A stretch of DNA of 64,000 nt from Carnegiea gigantea (Eukaryota; Streptophyta; Magnoliopsida; Caryophyllales; Cactaceae). The stretch's first letter is position 1. Each line of letters begins with the position of its first letter. Made by a program: the position numbers and the translations under genes. This document shows positions 24,401-34,573 of the stretch, one piece after another. Below the pieces are notes generated by a model. The model saw nothing but the letters and a program-made list of their open reading frames with translations. It was not told the DNA's origin and did no database searches. The stretch lies in the NCBI GenBank assembly GCA_029747015.1, contig JAKOGI010000026.1, positions 843,317-907,316 of the forward strand. Reading direction: 5' to 3'.

Positions 24401-25802
24401 TCATACCGGCGTCCTCTTATCACATAGCACACCTGTGGCCTGCTTCCATTTTTGCCAACCCACTTTTATGCGCTGGTTGATATCTTCGTCAATCTCACCA
24501 TTCTGCTGAACGATCGAGCCGAGATATTTAAACTTCTCGATCTTTGATATCGACAACCCGTCAATGGTAACCTCTCCCCCCGCCTCTTCCCTTCCACTGA
24601 AACAGCAGTGCAGGTATTCAGTTTTCGATCTACTTACTCTAAAACCTGTAAACTCCAATGCGTGCCTCAAACGCTCTAACTTGGCATTAACTCCCTCTCT
24701 GGACTCGTCAATAAGAACAATGTCATCTGCGAATAACATACACCATGGTACCTCATCCTGAATCCCTTTTGTAAGCTCATCCATGATCAGAGTGAAAAGG
24801 AAAAGGCTTAAAGCGGACCCCTGGTGAAGGCCTATACCAACGCAGAAGTCATCGGTAACCCCTCCTACCGTCCTAACCCTAGTTTTACCTCCCTCGTACA
24901 TATCCTTAATAACTCGAATATACACCGGGGACACTCCTTTCTTTGCCAAGCATCTCCACACCACTTCGTGCGGAACTCGGTCATAGGATTTTTCCAAGTC
25001 GATGAACACCAAATGAAGTCCACTTTTCTATCTCTGTACAATCCCATAAGCCTTCTAAGGAGGTAAATCGCCTCTGTGGTCGACCTTTCAGGCATAAAAC
25101 CAAATTGGTTTTCTGAAATTGAAATATTCTTCCGCAACCTTCTCTCAATCACCCTTTCTCATAATTTCATCGTGTGACTGAGCAACTTTATGCCCTATAA
25201 TTATTACAGTCTTGAACATCCCCTTTGTTCTTGTACAGTGGGATGACTGTACTAAACCTCCACTCTCTGGGCATCTTAGCCGTCCTAAGAATAACATTGA
25301 AAAGCTATGTTAGCCACCCTAGACCCTCTTCACCCAACCATTTCCACACTTCCTCCGGTATTTGGTCTAGTCCCTCTACCTTCCCATTGGACATCTTCGT
25401 TAGGGTCTCTTTATTCTCGTCCTTGCTGATCGGTTCACCCAGTAGAGGGTCATGAGCCGTCTCCCTACTCTCTCGTTCCCTACTTCGGGAAGCTTCCGTC
25501 ACTTCACCGTTGAGGAGTTTGAAAAAGTATCTTTGCCATCTCACCTTAATTACAGCATCCTCAGAGAGCACTTTACCATTTTCATCTTTGATATACCTCA
25601 CGACACCCAAATCCCTTGTTCTTTTTTCCCTAACTCTCGCCAGTTTAAAGACTTTCTTTTCACCTTCCTTGGTCTTCAGTTTTCGATATAACTTATCATA
25701 AGCCCTACTCTTAGCTGCGGCAACAACTTTCTTGGCTACCTTTTTTGCTGCCTTATATCTACCTCTACTGGTCTCTTTCTCTTCATCTATTTTACTGTTC
25801 AC
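24401..25802 (-). pseudogene. RTE LINE reverse transcriptase domain, frameshifted
   Basis: Three - strand frames cover it: 25802-25305 (linker and RT N-terminus), 25152-24865 and 25012-24401. Motifs include [38 protein letters not shown], 'LHQGSALS' and the catalytic LFADDIVL box. Frameshifts occur near 25170-25185 and near 25020-25030, where two frames read the same segment. The fingers/palm order is normal. Confidence 0.9.
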
Positions 25803-25856
25803 GAAAGCCGCGTAAGCTTCCTTTTTCTCTTTGACTTTCTTCTTTACCTCCTTGTT

Positions 25857-26840
25857 TCACCACCAGGCTTCCTTCATTTTGTTACCACCTCTCCTATACG
25901 TACCTAGGATTTTCTTAACTGACTTTCGAATACAATCTGTCATTGCCTCCCACATCTTATTTACATCCTCTACTTGCCTCCAGGCTCCTTCTTCCGTGAT
26001 CCTCTCTAATATTCTCATAGCGTTCTCCTTTGTAAGATTCCACCACTTAACTCCAGGATCCCCAACGCTTCTCTTCTTCCACTTTGAACATTTGAACGTC
26101 ACATCCAATACTAGCAACCTGTGTTGAGTTCCCAAATACTCACTAGGAATCACCTTACAATCCTTACAGAACTTTCGACTATCCGCCCTAGTAAGGAAAT
26201 AGTCAATTTGAGTCTTTCTGGAACCACTCTTAAAGGCCACTAAGTGGTCCTCCTTCTTCTTAAAAAGGGAGTTTACCACCAACAAATCATAGGCAACGGC
26301 AAATTCCAGGACAGAAACACCACCATTGTTTCTTTCCCCAAAATTAAAACCTCCGTGGGCTGTCTCATACCCGTCTGTGTCTACACCAATATGACCATTA
26401 AAGTCTCTTCCTATGAAAAGTTTTTCACTCTGGGGTACATCCTGAATTACCATGTCCAACTCCTCCCAAAATTGCTTCTTGATATCATCCGACAGTCCTA
26501 TCTGCGGTGCGTAAACACTAATCATATTTAGGATTTCTGATCTTACCACAACCTTAATGGCCATAATTCGATCACTCTTGCGCTTCACTTCAACAACAAA
26601 GTCAATCAATTCCTTACCAACCAGAATGCCAACACCATTCTTCGCCCTGTTTGACCCCGAGTACCACAGTTGGTACCCATCTACTACTCTAACTTTAGAT
26701 CCCACCCACTTAGTCTCTTGAACACAGGCTATGCTAATCCTACGTCTATACAAGGACTTAACTAATTCTATAGACTTACCAGTAAGTGACCCAATATTTC
26801 AAGACGCTAAGCCCACCTTCCGGAAACATGCCCCCCTCCT
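25857..26840 (-). pseudogene. RTE LINE endonuclease (EEP family) domain
   Basis: On the - strand the frame 26753-25857 encodes the exonuclease-endonuclease-phosphatase fold. The motifs are SIACVQETKWVG (catalytic Glu), NMISVYAPQIG, 'GRDFNGHIG' (normally GDFN) and 'YFLTRADSR'/'TQHRLLV' (terminal His region; the usual SDH is TQH). The homology starts earlier, at about 26840, where 'VGLAS' is followed by a TGA at 26801-26799 in place of the Trp of the 'WNIGSLTGKS' motif. So a nonsense mutation has cut the N-terminal end of the domain. Confidence 0.88.
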
Positions 26841-26889
26841 AACCCCAATTCCCCTTGGAGGACTGACCGGAACTACTACATTGCTCGCT

Positions 26890-27882
26890 ACTCGCTTAAG
26901 CTACCCACACGCACTCCCAACAAATAAATAAATATAACTCTAAAGAAATATACTGTAATAATTGAATAAATAAATAAGGTAAATAGATAAATAAATAAAT
27001 ATACGATAGATAACACAACTAAGATTGCAAATAATAATAATATTAAAAACAACAACCACAACAACAAATAATAATACTGAAATAATAGTACTAATAACAA
27101 CACCAAAATTAGTAGAGAAACACTAATAATTTCACTATTAGTAAAGGTTTCAAAATAGGTAAATAATAGCAACAGAATAAAAGATATAGAGGCAATAATA
27201 AAATGGAGGCTAGTAATAAAGAAAGCAAGTAATAAAATGAGCAGCCAAGGTAGTACACACTAATTTAAAAGAACAAATTTACACAGAAAAGGAAAGGCTG
27301 GAGGATCTACAGAGCTCCGAAGAAAAAAATTAAGACTTGCTTTGCCTTTCTCAGTCCGAAAACAGAGACATAGGGGTAATCACCAACGGCTAGCACCACG
27401 CTTCAACACAGAATGCTTCGTCAACTTCGAAGGCCGTTGGGGGCAAGGACTGCTGTCTGCTGTGTTGGGAGTTGACTATTGTTGAAAGACCGTTACAGCA
27501 GAAGTCGAACACGACCGGGGCGACTAGGTGTTTGGCCGCTACAGGTTTGGCCTATATTGGATGAAAGGATGCTACCTGGGATTTCTAATGTGGCCGGGTG
27601 GGTGTTGTAGCTTAGCGACGATCGGTTCAAGGCAAAAACACAGCAACACAGGCCAAAAAAAAGGGGACGCTAGAAACAGGGAAATGAAAGTTGGCCGGGG
27701 GGGTTAACTCACTGCCGACAATGAAGGTGTTGCCCCCGATGCCCTGTCCAGTATCTAGTGCTTCAATCCCCTCTGCCATGGTCCCCCTTGTGTAACGATC
27801 TTGATCTTCGTTGCAAAATTGGCTCTAGAGATTCGATGAGAATTGAGGGAGTAATAATTAAGCTGAAGATTGAAGATGTTTC
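26890..27882 (-). other. 5' leader of the RTE LINE
   Basis: This is noncoding or decayed sequence between the 5' TSD and the endonuclease. It contains an ATG with a 5' context of ggggaccatgg at 27779 and a short open stretch (MAEGIEALDTGQGIGG..). It also includes a 250-bp AT-rich simple-sequence block (aataat/aaat/aac units, about 26925-27180). No promoter motif is recognised. Confidence 0.5.
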
Positions 27883-27899
27883 GTTGAAAGAAACTAGAA

Positions 27900-28362
27900 A
27901 TAGTTGGAAAAACAGGAAAGAGTTGGAAAAGAGAGTTGAAAATACTTAGAAGAATCTATAAAAAAAATTTAAAACTAGCAAAAAGTGTCGAAAGAAATTG
28001 CAAAAAATTGAAATAAATTAGAGATTATGAGGAATTGATAGAAAAAATTTAAGTTAAAAAAACAGATTGTCATAGATTACAATGGGAAAATTATACTCAC
28101 ACATTTCTATTCATATAGTGTATATAAGAGCATATGCGATGGGAGGCTTGGGAGCATGTATTCACGAGCAAGCGATTCGTCTTCTGTGGAAGGCCGACTG
28201 TATGCTCGTATCTCACGGGGACGCTCGGGGCTTGCAGCCGCTCATCCCTTTCTTTTCCTTGCTTTCTTGGATTTCTCCTTTATTTTTTCTCTCCCATTAA
28301 GCCTTGAAATCTTTTTTTTTTTTTTGGGTTTAATTGAAGAAAGCGGTATATGCATAAAGGTA
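27900..28362. other. AT-rich spacer with one possible MITE end
   Basis: No gene seen. At 28125 a TAA is followed by gagcatatgcgatggg, which resembles the TIR of the Tourist-like MITE at 28366-28670, so a truncated copy may start here. A T-tract lies at 28313-28325. Confidence 0.4.
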
Positions 28363-28365
28363 TAA

Positions 28366-28670
28366 GAGCACGCATAGCTTTTGGCCACCTCATCTCGTGA
28401 GGAGAGCTGCAAGCCGCAAGCTGGCTTGTAGCCTTTTCCTTTGCTATTTTTATTTTTAAAAAAAAGTTAATTGATTTTTTTTTTATTTTAAAAAGAAAGA
28501 TGTGTCATAGATTGGATCCATGTGTATTATTTTATTTGATGAGGCAAAGTTTCCAGCCTTGCATTATGAGGAGGAAAGGTTGAGAGCCAAAAAATTAAGT
28601 TATGAGATGATGTGGAGAGTATAGGCCCCCAATGGTGAGCTAAAATTTTGACTTACCATTGTATATGCTC
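28366..28670. mobile_element. Tourist-like (PIF/Harbinger-type) MITE, 305 bp
   Basis: The element is flanked by TAA (28363-28365 and 28671-28673). The left end gagcacgcatag and the reverse complement of the right end gagcatatacaatgg form a short imperfect TIR. TAA/TTA duplications and GAGCAT..CAATGG ends are typical of plant Tourist-like MITEs. There is no coding capacity. Confidence 0.7.
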
Positions 28671-28929
28671 TAAGATGAGTGCGTGAGTGAGTGAGTATTT
28701 GAGGGCAGGTGTTTGTAACAAAATGGGCAGATGGTTTGTTGAAAGAAGAAGATGAAAGAAGTTGAGAAACAGAGGGTTGCTAAAGGAAGAAGATGAAGCA
28801 CATGGGGCGATAATGAGAGAGAAAGGGGGGGAGAGAGGGGTGTATTTCATTAATGGTATTAATTAATTTGATAATATTTTTTATTACTACATTAATGATA
28901 TTGTTTCTAATTTGTTATCATAAATTAAT

Positions 28930-29804
28930 AATTTATTTTTTAGAAAATTTATAAATTACTTTCGCAACTTATTTACATCAATAATAAAATAAAATAAAAA
29001 AGTAAAATTAATTAAATATGTTTAATCATGGGACCCAATAGAATTATTTATATAATGAGCTGAAGTTGTAAGTCTTGCATTGTAAAAGGAAAAAGTAAGG
29101 TTGTCAAAAGTTGACCCAACACGATTATCGATTCGAACCAAACACCAAATTAAGTGGGTTTAGATAAAGATTTTCAATCCGTTTAATTAAATAGGTTGAC
29201 ACGTTTAACCCATTTAATTAATTGGGTTAGGCTCAGGTTGAGAATTTTGACACGAAAAAATACTTGTTTAACCAGTTTAATTAAACAGGATAAATAGAGT
29301 GACCTGTTTACCCAATTACCGTTTATTTTTGGGGAAAAAAATTGTGAAAAAGTACAGTTTAATCAGTTGATCTGTGTTTTGGGGTTGTGGTTCTTGAGAT
29401 CATGGACAATAGTTGCGTTGTGATGATATATTGAACTTAAAAAAATTGTTTATAATGTTCCATAATTATATTTTAGTCGAAATATTAAGTGGGTAATGGG
29501 TAACCGGATAACCTGAGCATGACCTGTTTATATTAAATGGGTTAATGGATAAATTTCAGGTCAACTCGTTTAAAAAATAAACAGGTACAGGTTAAGGTTT
29601 TCAACCCGTTTAATAAACGGGTTAAGTTCAGGTCGAAACTTTCTCGACCTGTTTAAATTCGACACGAGCACGAACTTAACCCAACCTGACCTATTTAACA
29701 GTCCTAGGAAAAAGTTGTGAGCCAATAAATTAATTCATACGATGAGGTGGAGGGGTAGTCCCCCACTTGTAAGCTAAAATTTTTCCTCACCAGTATACAT
29801 GCTC
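28930..29804. mobile_element. second Tourist-like MITE copy, split by a hAT-type element
   Basis: The right end (gtgagccaataaatt .. gtatacatgctc, 29713-29804) and the left part (about 28980-29087) align with the 28366-28670 copy, including the 'cttgcatt' and 'gagctaaaattttt'-like blocks. The copy is interrupted at 29096-29706. Its left terminus is not sharply defined. Confidence 0.55.
29096..29706. mobile_element. hAT-type non-autonomous element (611 bp), perfect 8-bp TSD
   Basis: It starts taaggttgtcaaaag and ends atttaacagtccta, whose reverse complement is taggactgttaaat, giving an imperfect TIR. It is flanked by ggaaaaag (29088-29095 and 29707-29714). It is rich in 'gggttaa' and 'cccgtttaa' motifs and noncoding. 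It is the same broad type as the 533-bp element at 5778-6310. Confidence 0.85.
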
Positions 29805-30088
29805 TGACCTCTCAAAATCCTCTTTTCTTTTGTTGTAAAGGTGGAAATGGCCAAAGTGCAATACTAAACTAGTAACGTCATTGCTAAAATAAATTTTTTT
29901 TAAAAAAGAACAAAACATGCAACACTAGGAAAATCGTACAAACACAACCACCAAATGATCAAAAATTGTGCAAAAATTGACTTCGTGCAAGTAAAGGAAA
30001 GCAACGTGTGATTAGCGAACAGAAATGTATACATCACCCTCTTTTGAACTAGGAGATGCATGTTGTAAATACATACATACCTGCCTTG

Positions 30089-30237
30089 CGAAAAAATGCT
30101 CTGGATTACCCCACTTTTTATGGAAATAATTTTTAGGAGGCTATGTTATTAGAATGTATTATGAAGTACACAGTACTGTCGATAATTATTAAAAGGGTAC
30201 TCTCCAATGATAAATGTGTAAATGTCAATGAGCTTTT
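30089..30237. repeat. MULE left terminal inverted repeat
   Basis: It pairs with the reverse complement of 47968-48112. Identity is roughly 70 percent by eye with a few indels; both begin C(G/A)AAAAA..TGCTC. Confidence 0.8.
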
Positions 30238-30397
30238 GGTAGGAATTGTAATTTTAATTGAATGTTACAATTATAACCTTCCTAAAAGGGTTGAGGTATA
30301 ACGGTACATTTTTGTGGCTATTTAAGTATTCATCTTCTCCCCTAATTTTTCATTTCTCCCACCTTCAAAGTTCTCTCTTCTTCTCCATTCCTAAAGG

Positions 30398-31033
30398 ATG
30401 CCATTGAAGCAGTGGGGAAGGTAGGGTTTTTTTTTTTTTTTTTTTTTGTTGGGTGTTAGTATGTTGTAATTTGTGAAGCAGCCCTTAGTATTGCATCACC
30501 CTCTTCTATCTCTTACTCTTTCCGTGTTGTTGACTTACTCTAACATTAGAGTCTCAGCAGACATTCGTCATGCATTTGCCCTATTTGCAAGTGGTAATTG
30601 AATCCTTCAGTGGTTAGAATTGTTACCCAAATTTATTTTGGTCACAATGTTGGTAGAACTAAATGGATTTAATATTGATGTACTTAGATCTGAAGAAGAA
30701 AATGCAAGGATCAACTTCATCGAGGAGAAATGACCATGAATAAGAATCTATCATGTGTCCAAAGTGCAATGTTTAAGGAATGAGAAAGGTTTCACGGTCA
30801 AGACAAAACCCAGGTAGAGTCTATGTCAAGTGTTTGAGATGCACAAGTTTTTAGGCTGGATTGATGAAACAAACCCAAATTTAGAAAGGAGATTATTAAA
30901 TGAGATTGAGATAATGAAGCATGAGCGAAGGGAGTTGAAGATGATGTTCAAAATACTGGAGAATGGCCAGAGCATCTTAGTTATGTTAGAGATTAGAGTA
31001 ATTGTATTGCTTGCACTTATATTAATATTGTGA
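30398..31033 (+). pseudogene. GRF-type zinc-finger protein remnant inside the MULE
   Basis: A CT-rich leader precedes an ATG at 30398 and a 21-bp T run at 30427-30447. From about 30755 the DNA encodes CPKCN, then QNPGRVYVKCLRCTSF, the CxxC..NPGRxFxxC..C layout of GRF zinc fingers. A frameshift near 30835 moves the reading into 'KFLGWIDETNPN' (normally FFxWxDE), then a charged helix and a hydrophobic C-terminal segment (IRVIVLLALILIL) that looks like a membrane anchor, ending at 31033. Proteins with this finger, coil and tail layout are common in plants. Its place opposite the transposase resembles a second MULE gene. It is broken by a stop and the frameshift. Confidence 0.6.
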
Positions 31034-31482
31034 TCTGTTGTATGCATGAATTGGTGGTGGGTGTGATGGTAAAATTGGATATGGAAGATGGTTGTTATCC
31101 TAGACTTTAGGAACTTGTGTTTGTTTAGATATTGAATGTGGCAAATACAATGTCTTTTGGAAAATTTGTAATGTGCTCCATATGAAGCTTGGAAATGGAT
31201 GTTTGAACTGAGTTTAGAAGGTGGTTAAATATAAAGCTTGTTAAGTTACACTTTAGTTGCAAGAAAATCTTCTGCCTATCCATACATACTAATCATACAA
31301 AAAATGTTCTGTTGATACGTGTACTAGCATCCCTCTGAAATAAAATAAATTGAAACATCATCCGGATATACCACCAAAATGATTACATGTACAACTAATT
31401 CATACAACTAGCTAAAGTTGAAGCTGCCAAAATACAACAAGCATTGTGACTTAATTAGCTTGGCTAGACTGAGTTGAAACCC

Positions 31483-33037
31483 CTAATGCTGCAACTGCTG
31501 AGGTAGAAGCTTGGTTGACTTTTTGGATCTTTTTGGCCTTCCAACTGGATTGTCAGTCTTCTGTCGAGGCTTCTTCTTGTATTTAAGGCTACAAGTTTCA
31601 TCCCTTGGCTTCCCGCATGTTAGGCTATTATGACCCAATTGCTTGCACTTCTTGCACCTCTTAGTACTACTTAAATGTATAGAAGGTATTTATGGAGGGA
31701 TGGAAAGTCTGTTTTTCCTTCTCTTGTACTTCTCTAGCCTTTCCCTTTTCCTAGGGGTGAATTATGCCATCATAAAGCTTCGTATACCTCTCAACATGAA
31801 ACCAATCACAACAATAATCAGCCAACTGGTGGTTTAGGCTGAGAATGCACCTACGAGCATGCTTACAGGTTAAGCCAATGATTTTTCACCTTTGACAATC
31901 ACAATAATGGTCTCCCAACTTTACAGTGAAATTTGTGGATCCATCTCTAATATCAAACTTCCCCCCAGCTGACACTAAGTTACTGCAGTTTCTAGACTCT
32001 AGCTCAAGTTGCTTGAACTTTTTCTCCATAAATGGTGTCACTTTACCAGCTGACATCTGAAACCTCGTATCAAATCTAACCCCAACAAGCTTTCTAATCT
32101 CTTCTAACATAGTATATATTGGTTTTCGTGTATGCTTCACAATGGTGTTATTGAAACTCTCAACAAAGTTATTTGTGTTGGCATCTAGCTTGAGTGTGTG
32201 ATCAAACTTAAACCTTGCCTAATGTTCCAAGGGCTCATTGTCTGTTAACCAATGTAAAAAAAATGTCCTTTTTCTTAATTTTCTCCGTTGTCTTTTTGAA
32301 AACAACTTCTGAGTATGCATTGGAAGTAATATAAAAGCAATGAAATCATACACCTTCACCATTTTGAGAAGAGGGGAATAAAAGATATGTTAAATACTGA
32401 CCGCGTCAATTATATGTTGAATATGCACATACCAGGGTAGTTCGAGACAAAGTTTTTATGGAAATGGAGGACACATATCCTCCTTGAAGTTTGAGGCATG
32501 ACATCCTTTAATGCTTTAATTATGCCCTGCATCATAAACAACAAATTAAGTAATTCAAAAAAGATAAAAAGCAATTAAGCTACGTTGTACCATGTGCCTG
32601 TCAAACATGATTATATACTTGGAATTGTCTTCCCTTGCATCTAGTACAGTTGCTAGTCCATCAAGGAAAAAAAAAAAAAAAAACCTTTTTTCCTCTTCAT
32701 GCTTGGGGGTGCAACTCTATATACTAAGGGGCACTACCTATTGTTGCCATCTAACCACATGGTAGTAATAAGGATACCCGTATATGGCCCTTTCAAGTGA
32801 TAGGCATCACTGGTAATGAATGGTCTACAGTGTTGTTTGAATACAGCAATGGTTGACCCTATACAAATTTGACACATCTTGAAAGATGGATTTTTATTAG
32901 GGTCCTCATCCTTCCAGTTGATAAAACATAAAGAGTCAGGATTTCTTTCCTTAAACACATTCATGTACTATGGTAGCACCTTATATTCTTCATCATGGCT
33001 ACCTTTAACCACATCTTTCATTAATTTTCTTGCCCTC
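31483..33037 (-). pseudogene. MULE transposase core, SWIM zinc finger and C-terminal zinc knuckle (3' piece)
   Basis: Reading the - strand: RARKLMKDVVKGSHDEEY directly after the insertion, then 'CRPFITSDAYHLKGPYTGIL' (the first catalytic Asp region of the MULE transposase), 'FFLDGLATVLDAREDN', 'DVMPQTSRRICVLHFHKNF', and the SWIM finger 'LGDHYCDCQR' with 'CKHA' after a TGA in place of Trp. A CX2CX4HX4C knuckle CKKCKQLGHNSLTC lies at about 31620-31661, followed by a basic tail ending in a stop at 31485-31483. Poly-A/T slippage near 32669 and several stops inactivate it. The upstream half of the gene lies at 43000-47250. Confidence 0.88.
33033..33037. repeat. left target-site duplication CCCTC of the chimeric LTR element
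   Basis: ccctc abuts the first base of the LTR (TGTTGAACGG). The second copy is 43000-43004. Removing one copy plus 33038-42999 restores the MULE reading frame DYTCW-RARKLM. Confidence 0.85.
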
Positions 33038-34459
33038 TGTTGAACGGTAAATTTACCCATTTTACGTGCCTCTTTCACCTACTTTTTGATCGTATAATAA
33101 CTTAATTTATAGGATTTTACCTTGTTTTATTTATGTTTTGTAGGAAATAACTCTAAATCAAACAAACGCTGCGGAAAGGGACAAAGATGGGACAAAACGA
33201 TGAAAATCAGCGAAAACAGGCGAGGACAGCAGCGAAGGACGGTGCACGGCCGACCTGCAGGTCGGCACGGCCGTGCACAGGTGGCCGAAGCCACGCACGG
33301 CCAGACGCATGGCCGTGCGTTCTGACCGTGCGTGGTGGCGCACGGGTGGCCGTGCGTCCAGGCACGGCCGTGCGTCGGGCCTGGGTTTCGCGATTTAAGC
33401 CCATTTCGGGCGTCTGTCGAGGGGGTTTTTCATTCGTTTTGTCGTTTGGGGCTTTTGCTCTGGCGATTTTCTAGGTTAGTTTAGGGTAGATTTTAGTTAA
33501 TAAGGGAGATTAGTTTAGGATTGAAGATTGTAACACTGGATTCAACCTTTGGATTTCAAGTTCCTTCATCAATTCAAGACTACGTTTTCTCCCCCTTTCT
33601 CTATTTATTTCATTGTTGTTCTTGTTTATGTTCTTGTTATTTTAATTCTTGTTTTACTTTGTTTAGTTTATTTGTTTAGTTCTTGTTATTAATTTGTGTC
33701 ATTTACTTGTTTGAATTCATTTTATTTCATTTCCTTTGCTTTGTTCTTCGTGTTCTTGCACTTGTTTGGTAGTTTAGGTTTTGATTCGTTTTTGATGTTT
33801 AGTTGGTAGATTGTGTTGGCTTGGGTTGTGATTAGCCTCTTGATGGCTAATTAATCTTGTATTTGGCCCAACCATACTCAATCCATGCTTAGAACCTAGA
33901 GTTTTCCTTCACGCCCGCCAAGTGTTCGATGAAATGCCTGAGAGGGTTTTCATCCATATTTTTGGGCGATTGACTTATGCTGAGAGGTGAGGTCAATTTG
34001 CTAGTGTGGGAGAGGGAATGGCTGAGTTCGGGACATGAGAATAGTATCCGAATCGAGTTAGGTCCGGGGTTGCTAGTTTTGTGGTCTAGTTGGGCTAACC
34101 CCATGAAAATAGGCGGTTAGACTAACTAGACTAGCTCATGACCCTTGAGAGAGGGCTTGGGTGGTCTTTAATGGTGCAACCGACCATCTCTTGTTCGTAG
34201 CGTAGTTTGGGTAGGTTAGGACTCGTCTTGGTTAGTTGGTTCATCCATTGGTAAAATCACAACTCCAAGTCGCCTTTTTCTGTGTTTGTAACGTAGTTTA
34301 GTCTTTTCTCTTTCACCCTTCGATCCTGCCTAGCTCGAGACGCTTTAGCTAGCTCTGGTAGTTGGAAACACAATTCCCTGCGGACGACACCCCAAGTACT
34401 CAACGATACACCTTGCACTTGGGGTTTATAAATATTAAAACTCTGCTTTTCCTGCAACA
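33038..34459 (+). repeat. 5' LTR, family A (1422 bp)
   Basis: It begins TGTTGAACGG and ends CCTGCAACA, followed after 6 bases by the primer binding site. Its first 405 bp are repeated at 37467-37871. It contains a GC-rich block (33240-33390) with many gcacggccgtgc-type palindromes, in otherwise AT-rich DNA. Confidence 0.88.
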
Positions 34460-34465
34460 AGTTTT

Positions 34466-34483
34466 TGGCGCCGTTGCCGGGGA
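34466..34483 (+). other. primer binding site tggcgccgttgccgggga
   Basis: This 18-mer is the PBS seen in Athila-type plant Ty3/gypsy elements and their non-autonomous derivatives. It lies 6 bp after the end of LTR A. Confidence 0.9.
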
Positions 34484-34573
34484 ATTGACGTTTTTCGATA
34501 TTGGGGTTTACTTTAGCATTCGAGGCTAGGCCTTTTGAAAATCCCAAAAAAAAAAAAATTCAAAAAAAATTCA

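Larger units (their letters stand above)
23596..27882 (-). mobile_element. RTE-clade LINE (about 4.3 kb) with a perfect 17-bp TSD
   Basis: The unit is flanked by identical copies of gttgaaagaaactagaa (23579-23595 and 27883-27899). Reading the - strand it has a 5' leader, an apurinic-type endonuclease, a reverse transcriptase and a 3' tail ending in a short (TTG)n-type repeat rather than poly-A. This is the pattern of plant RTE LINEs, whose proteins are often annotated 'craniofacial development protein 2-like'. The 3' tail (gtctcgtggaatcagcctct..) is of the kind shared with plant Au SINEs. Stops and frameshifts inactivate it. Confidence 0.93.

Noticed and set aside
25831..26931. + strand open frames over the LINE
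   Set aside because: They are complementary-strand shadows of the LINE endonuclease and RT, whose motifs are clear on the - strand.
27758..27949. Possible host gene first exon near 27779
   Set aside because: The ATG lies inside the 17-bp TSD boundaries of the LINE, so it belongs to the LINE leader; no downstream exon was found.
33122..33474. Overlapping GC-rich open frames on both strands (also at 37551-37941)
   Set aside because: They lie in the palindrome-rich block of LTR A and its copy. The openness comes from GC-rich composition; no domain and no conservation of one frame.
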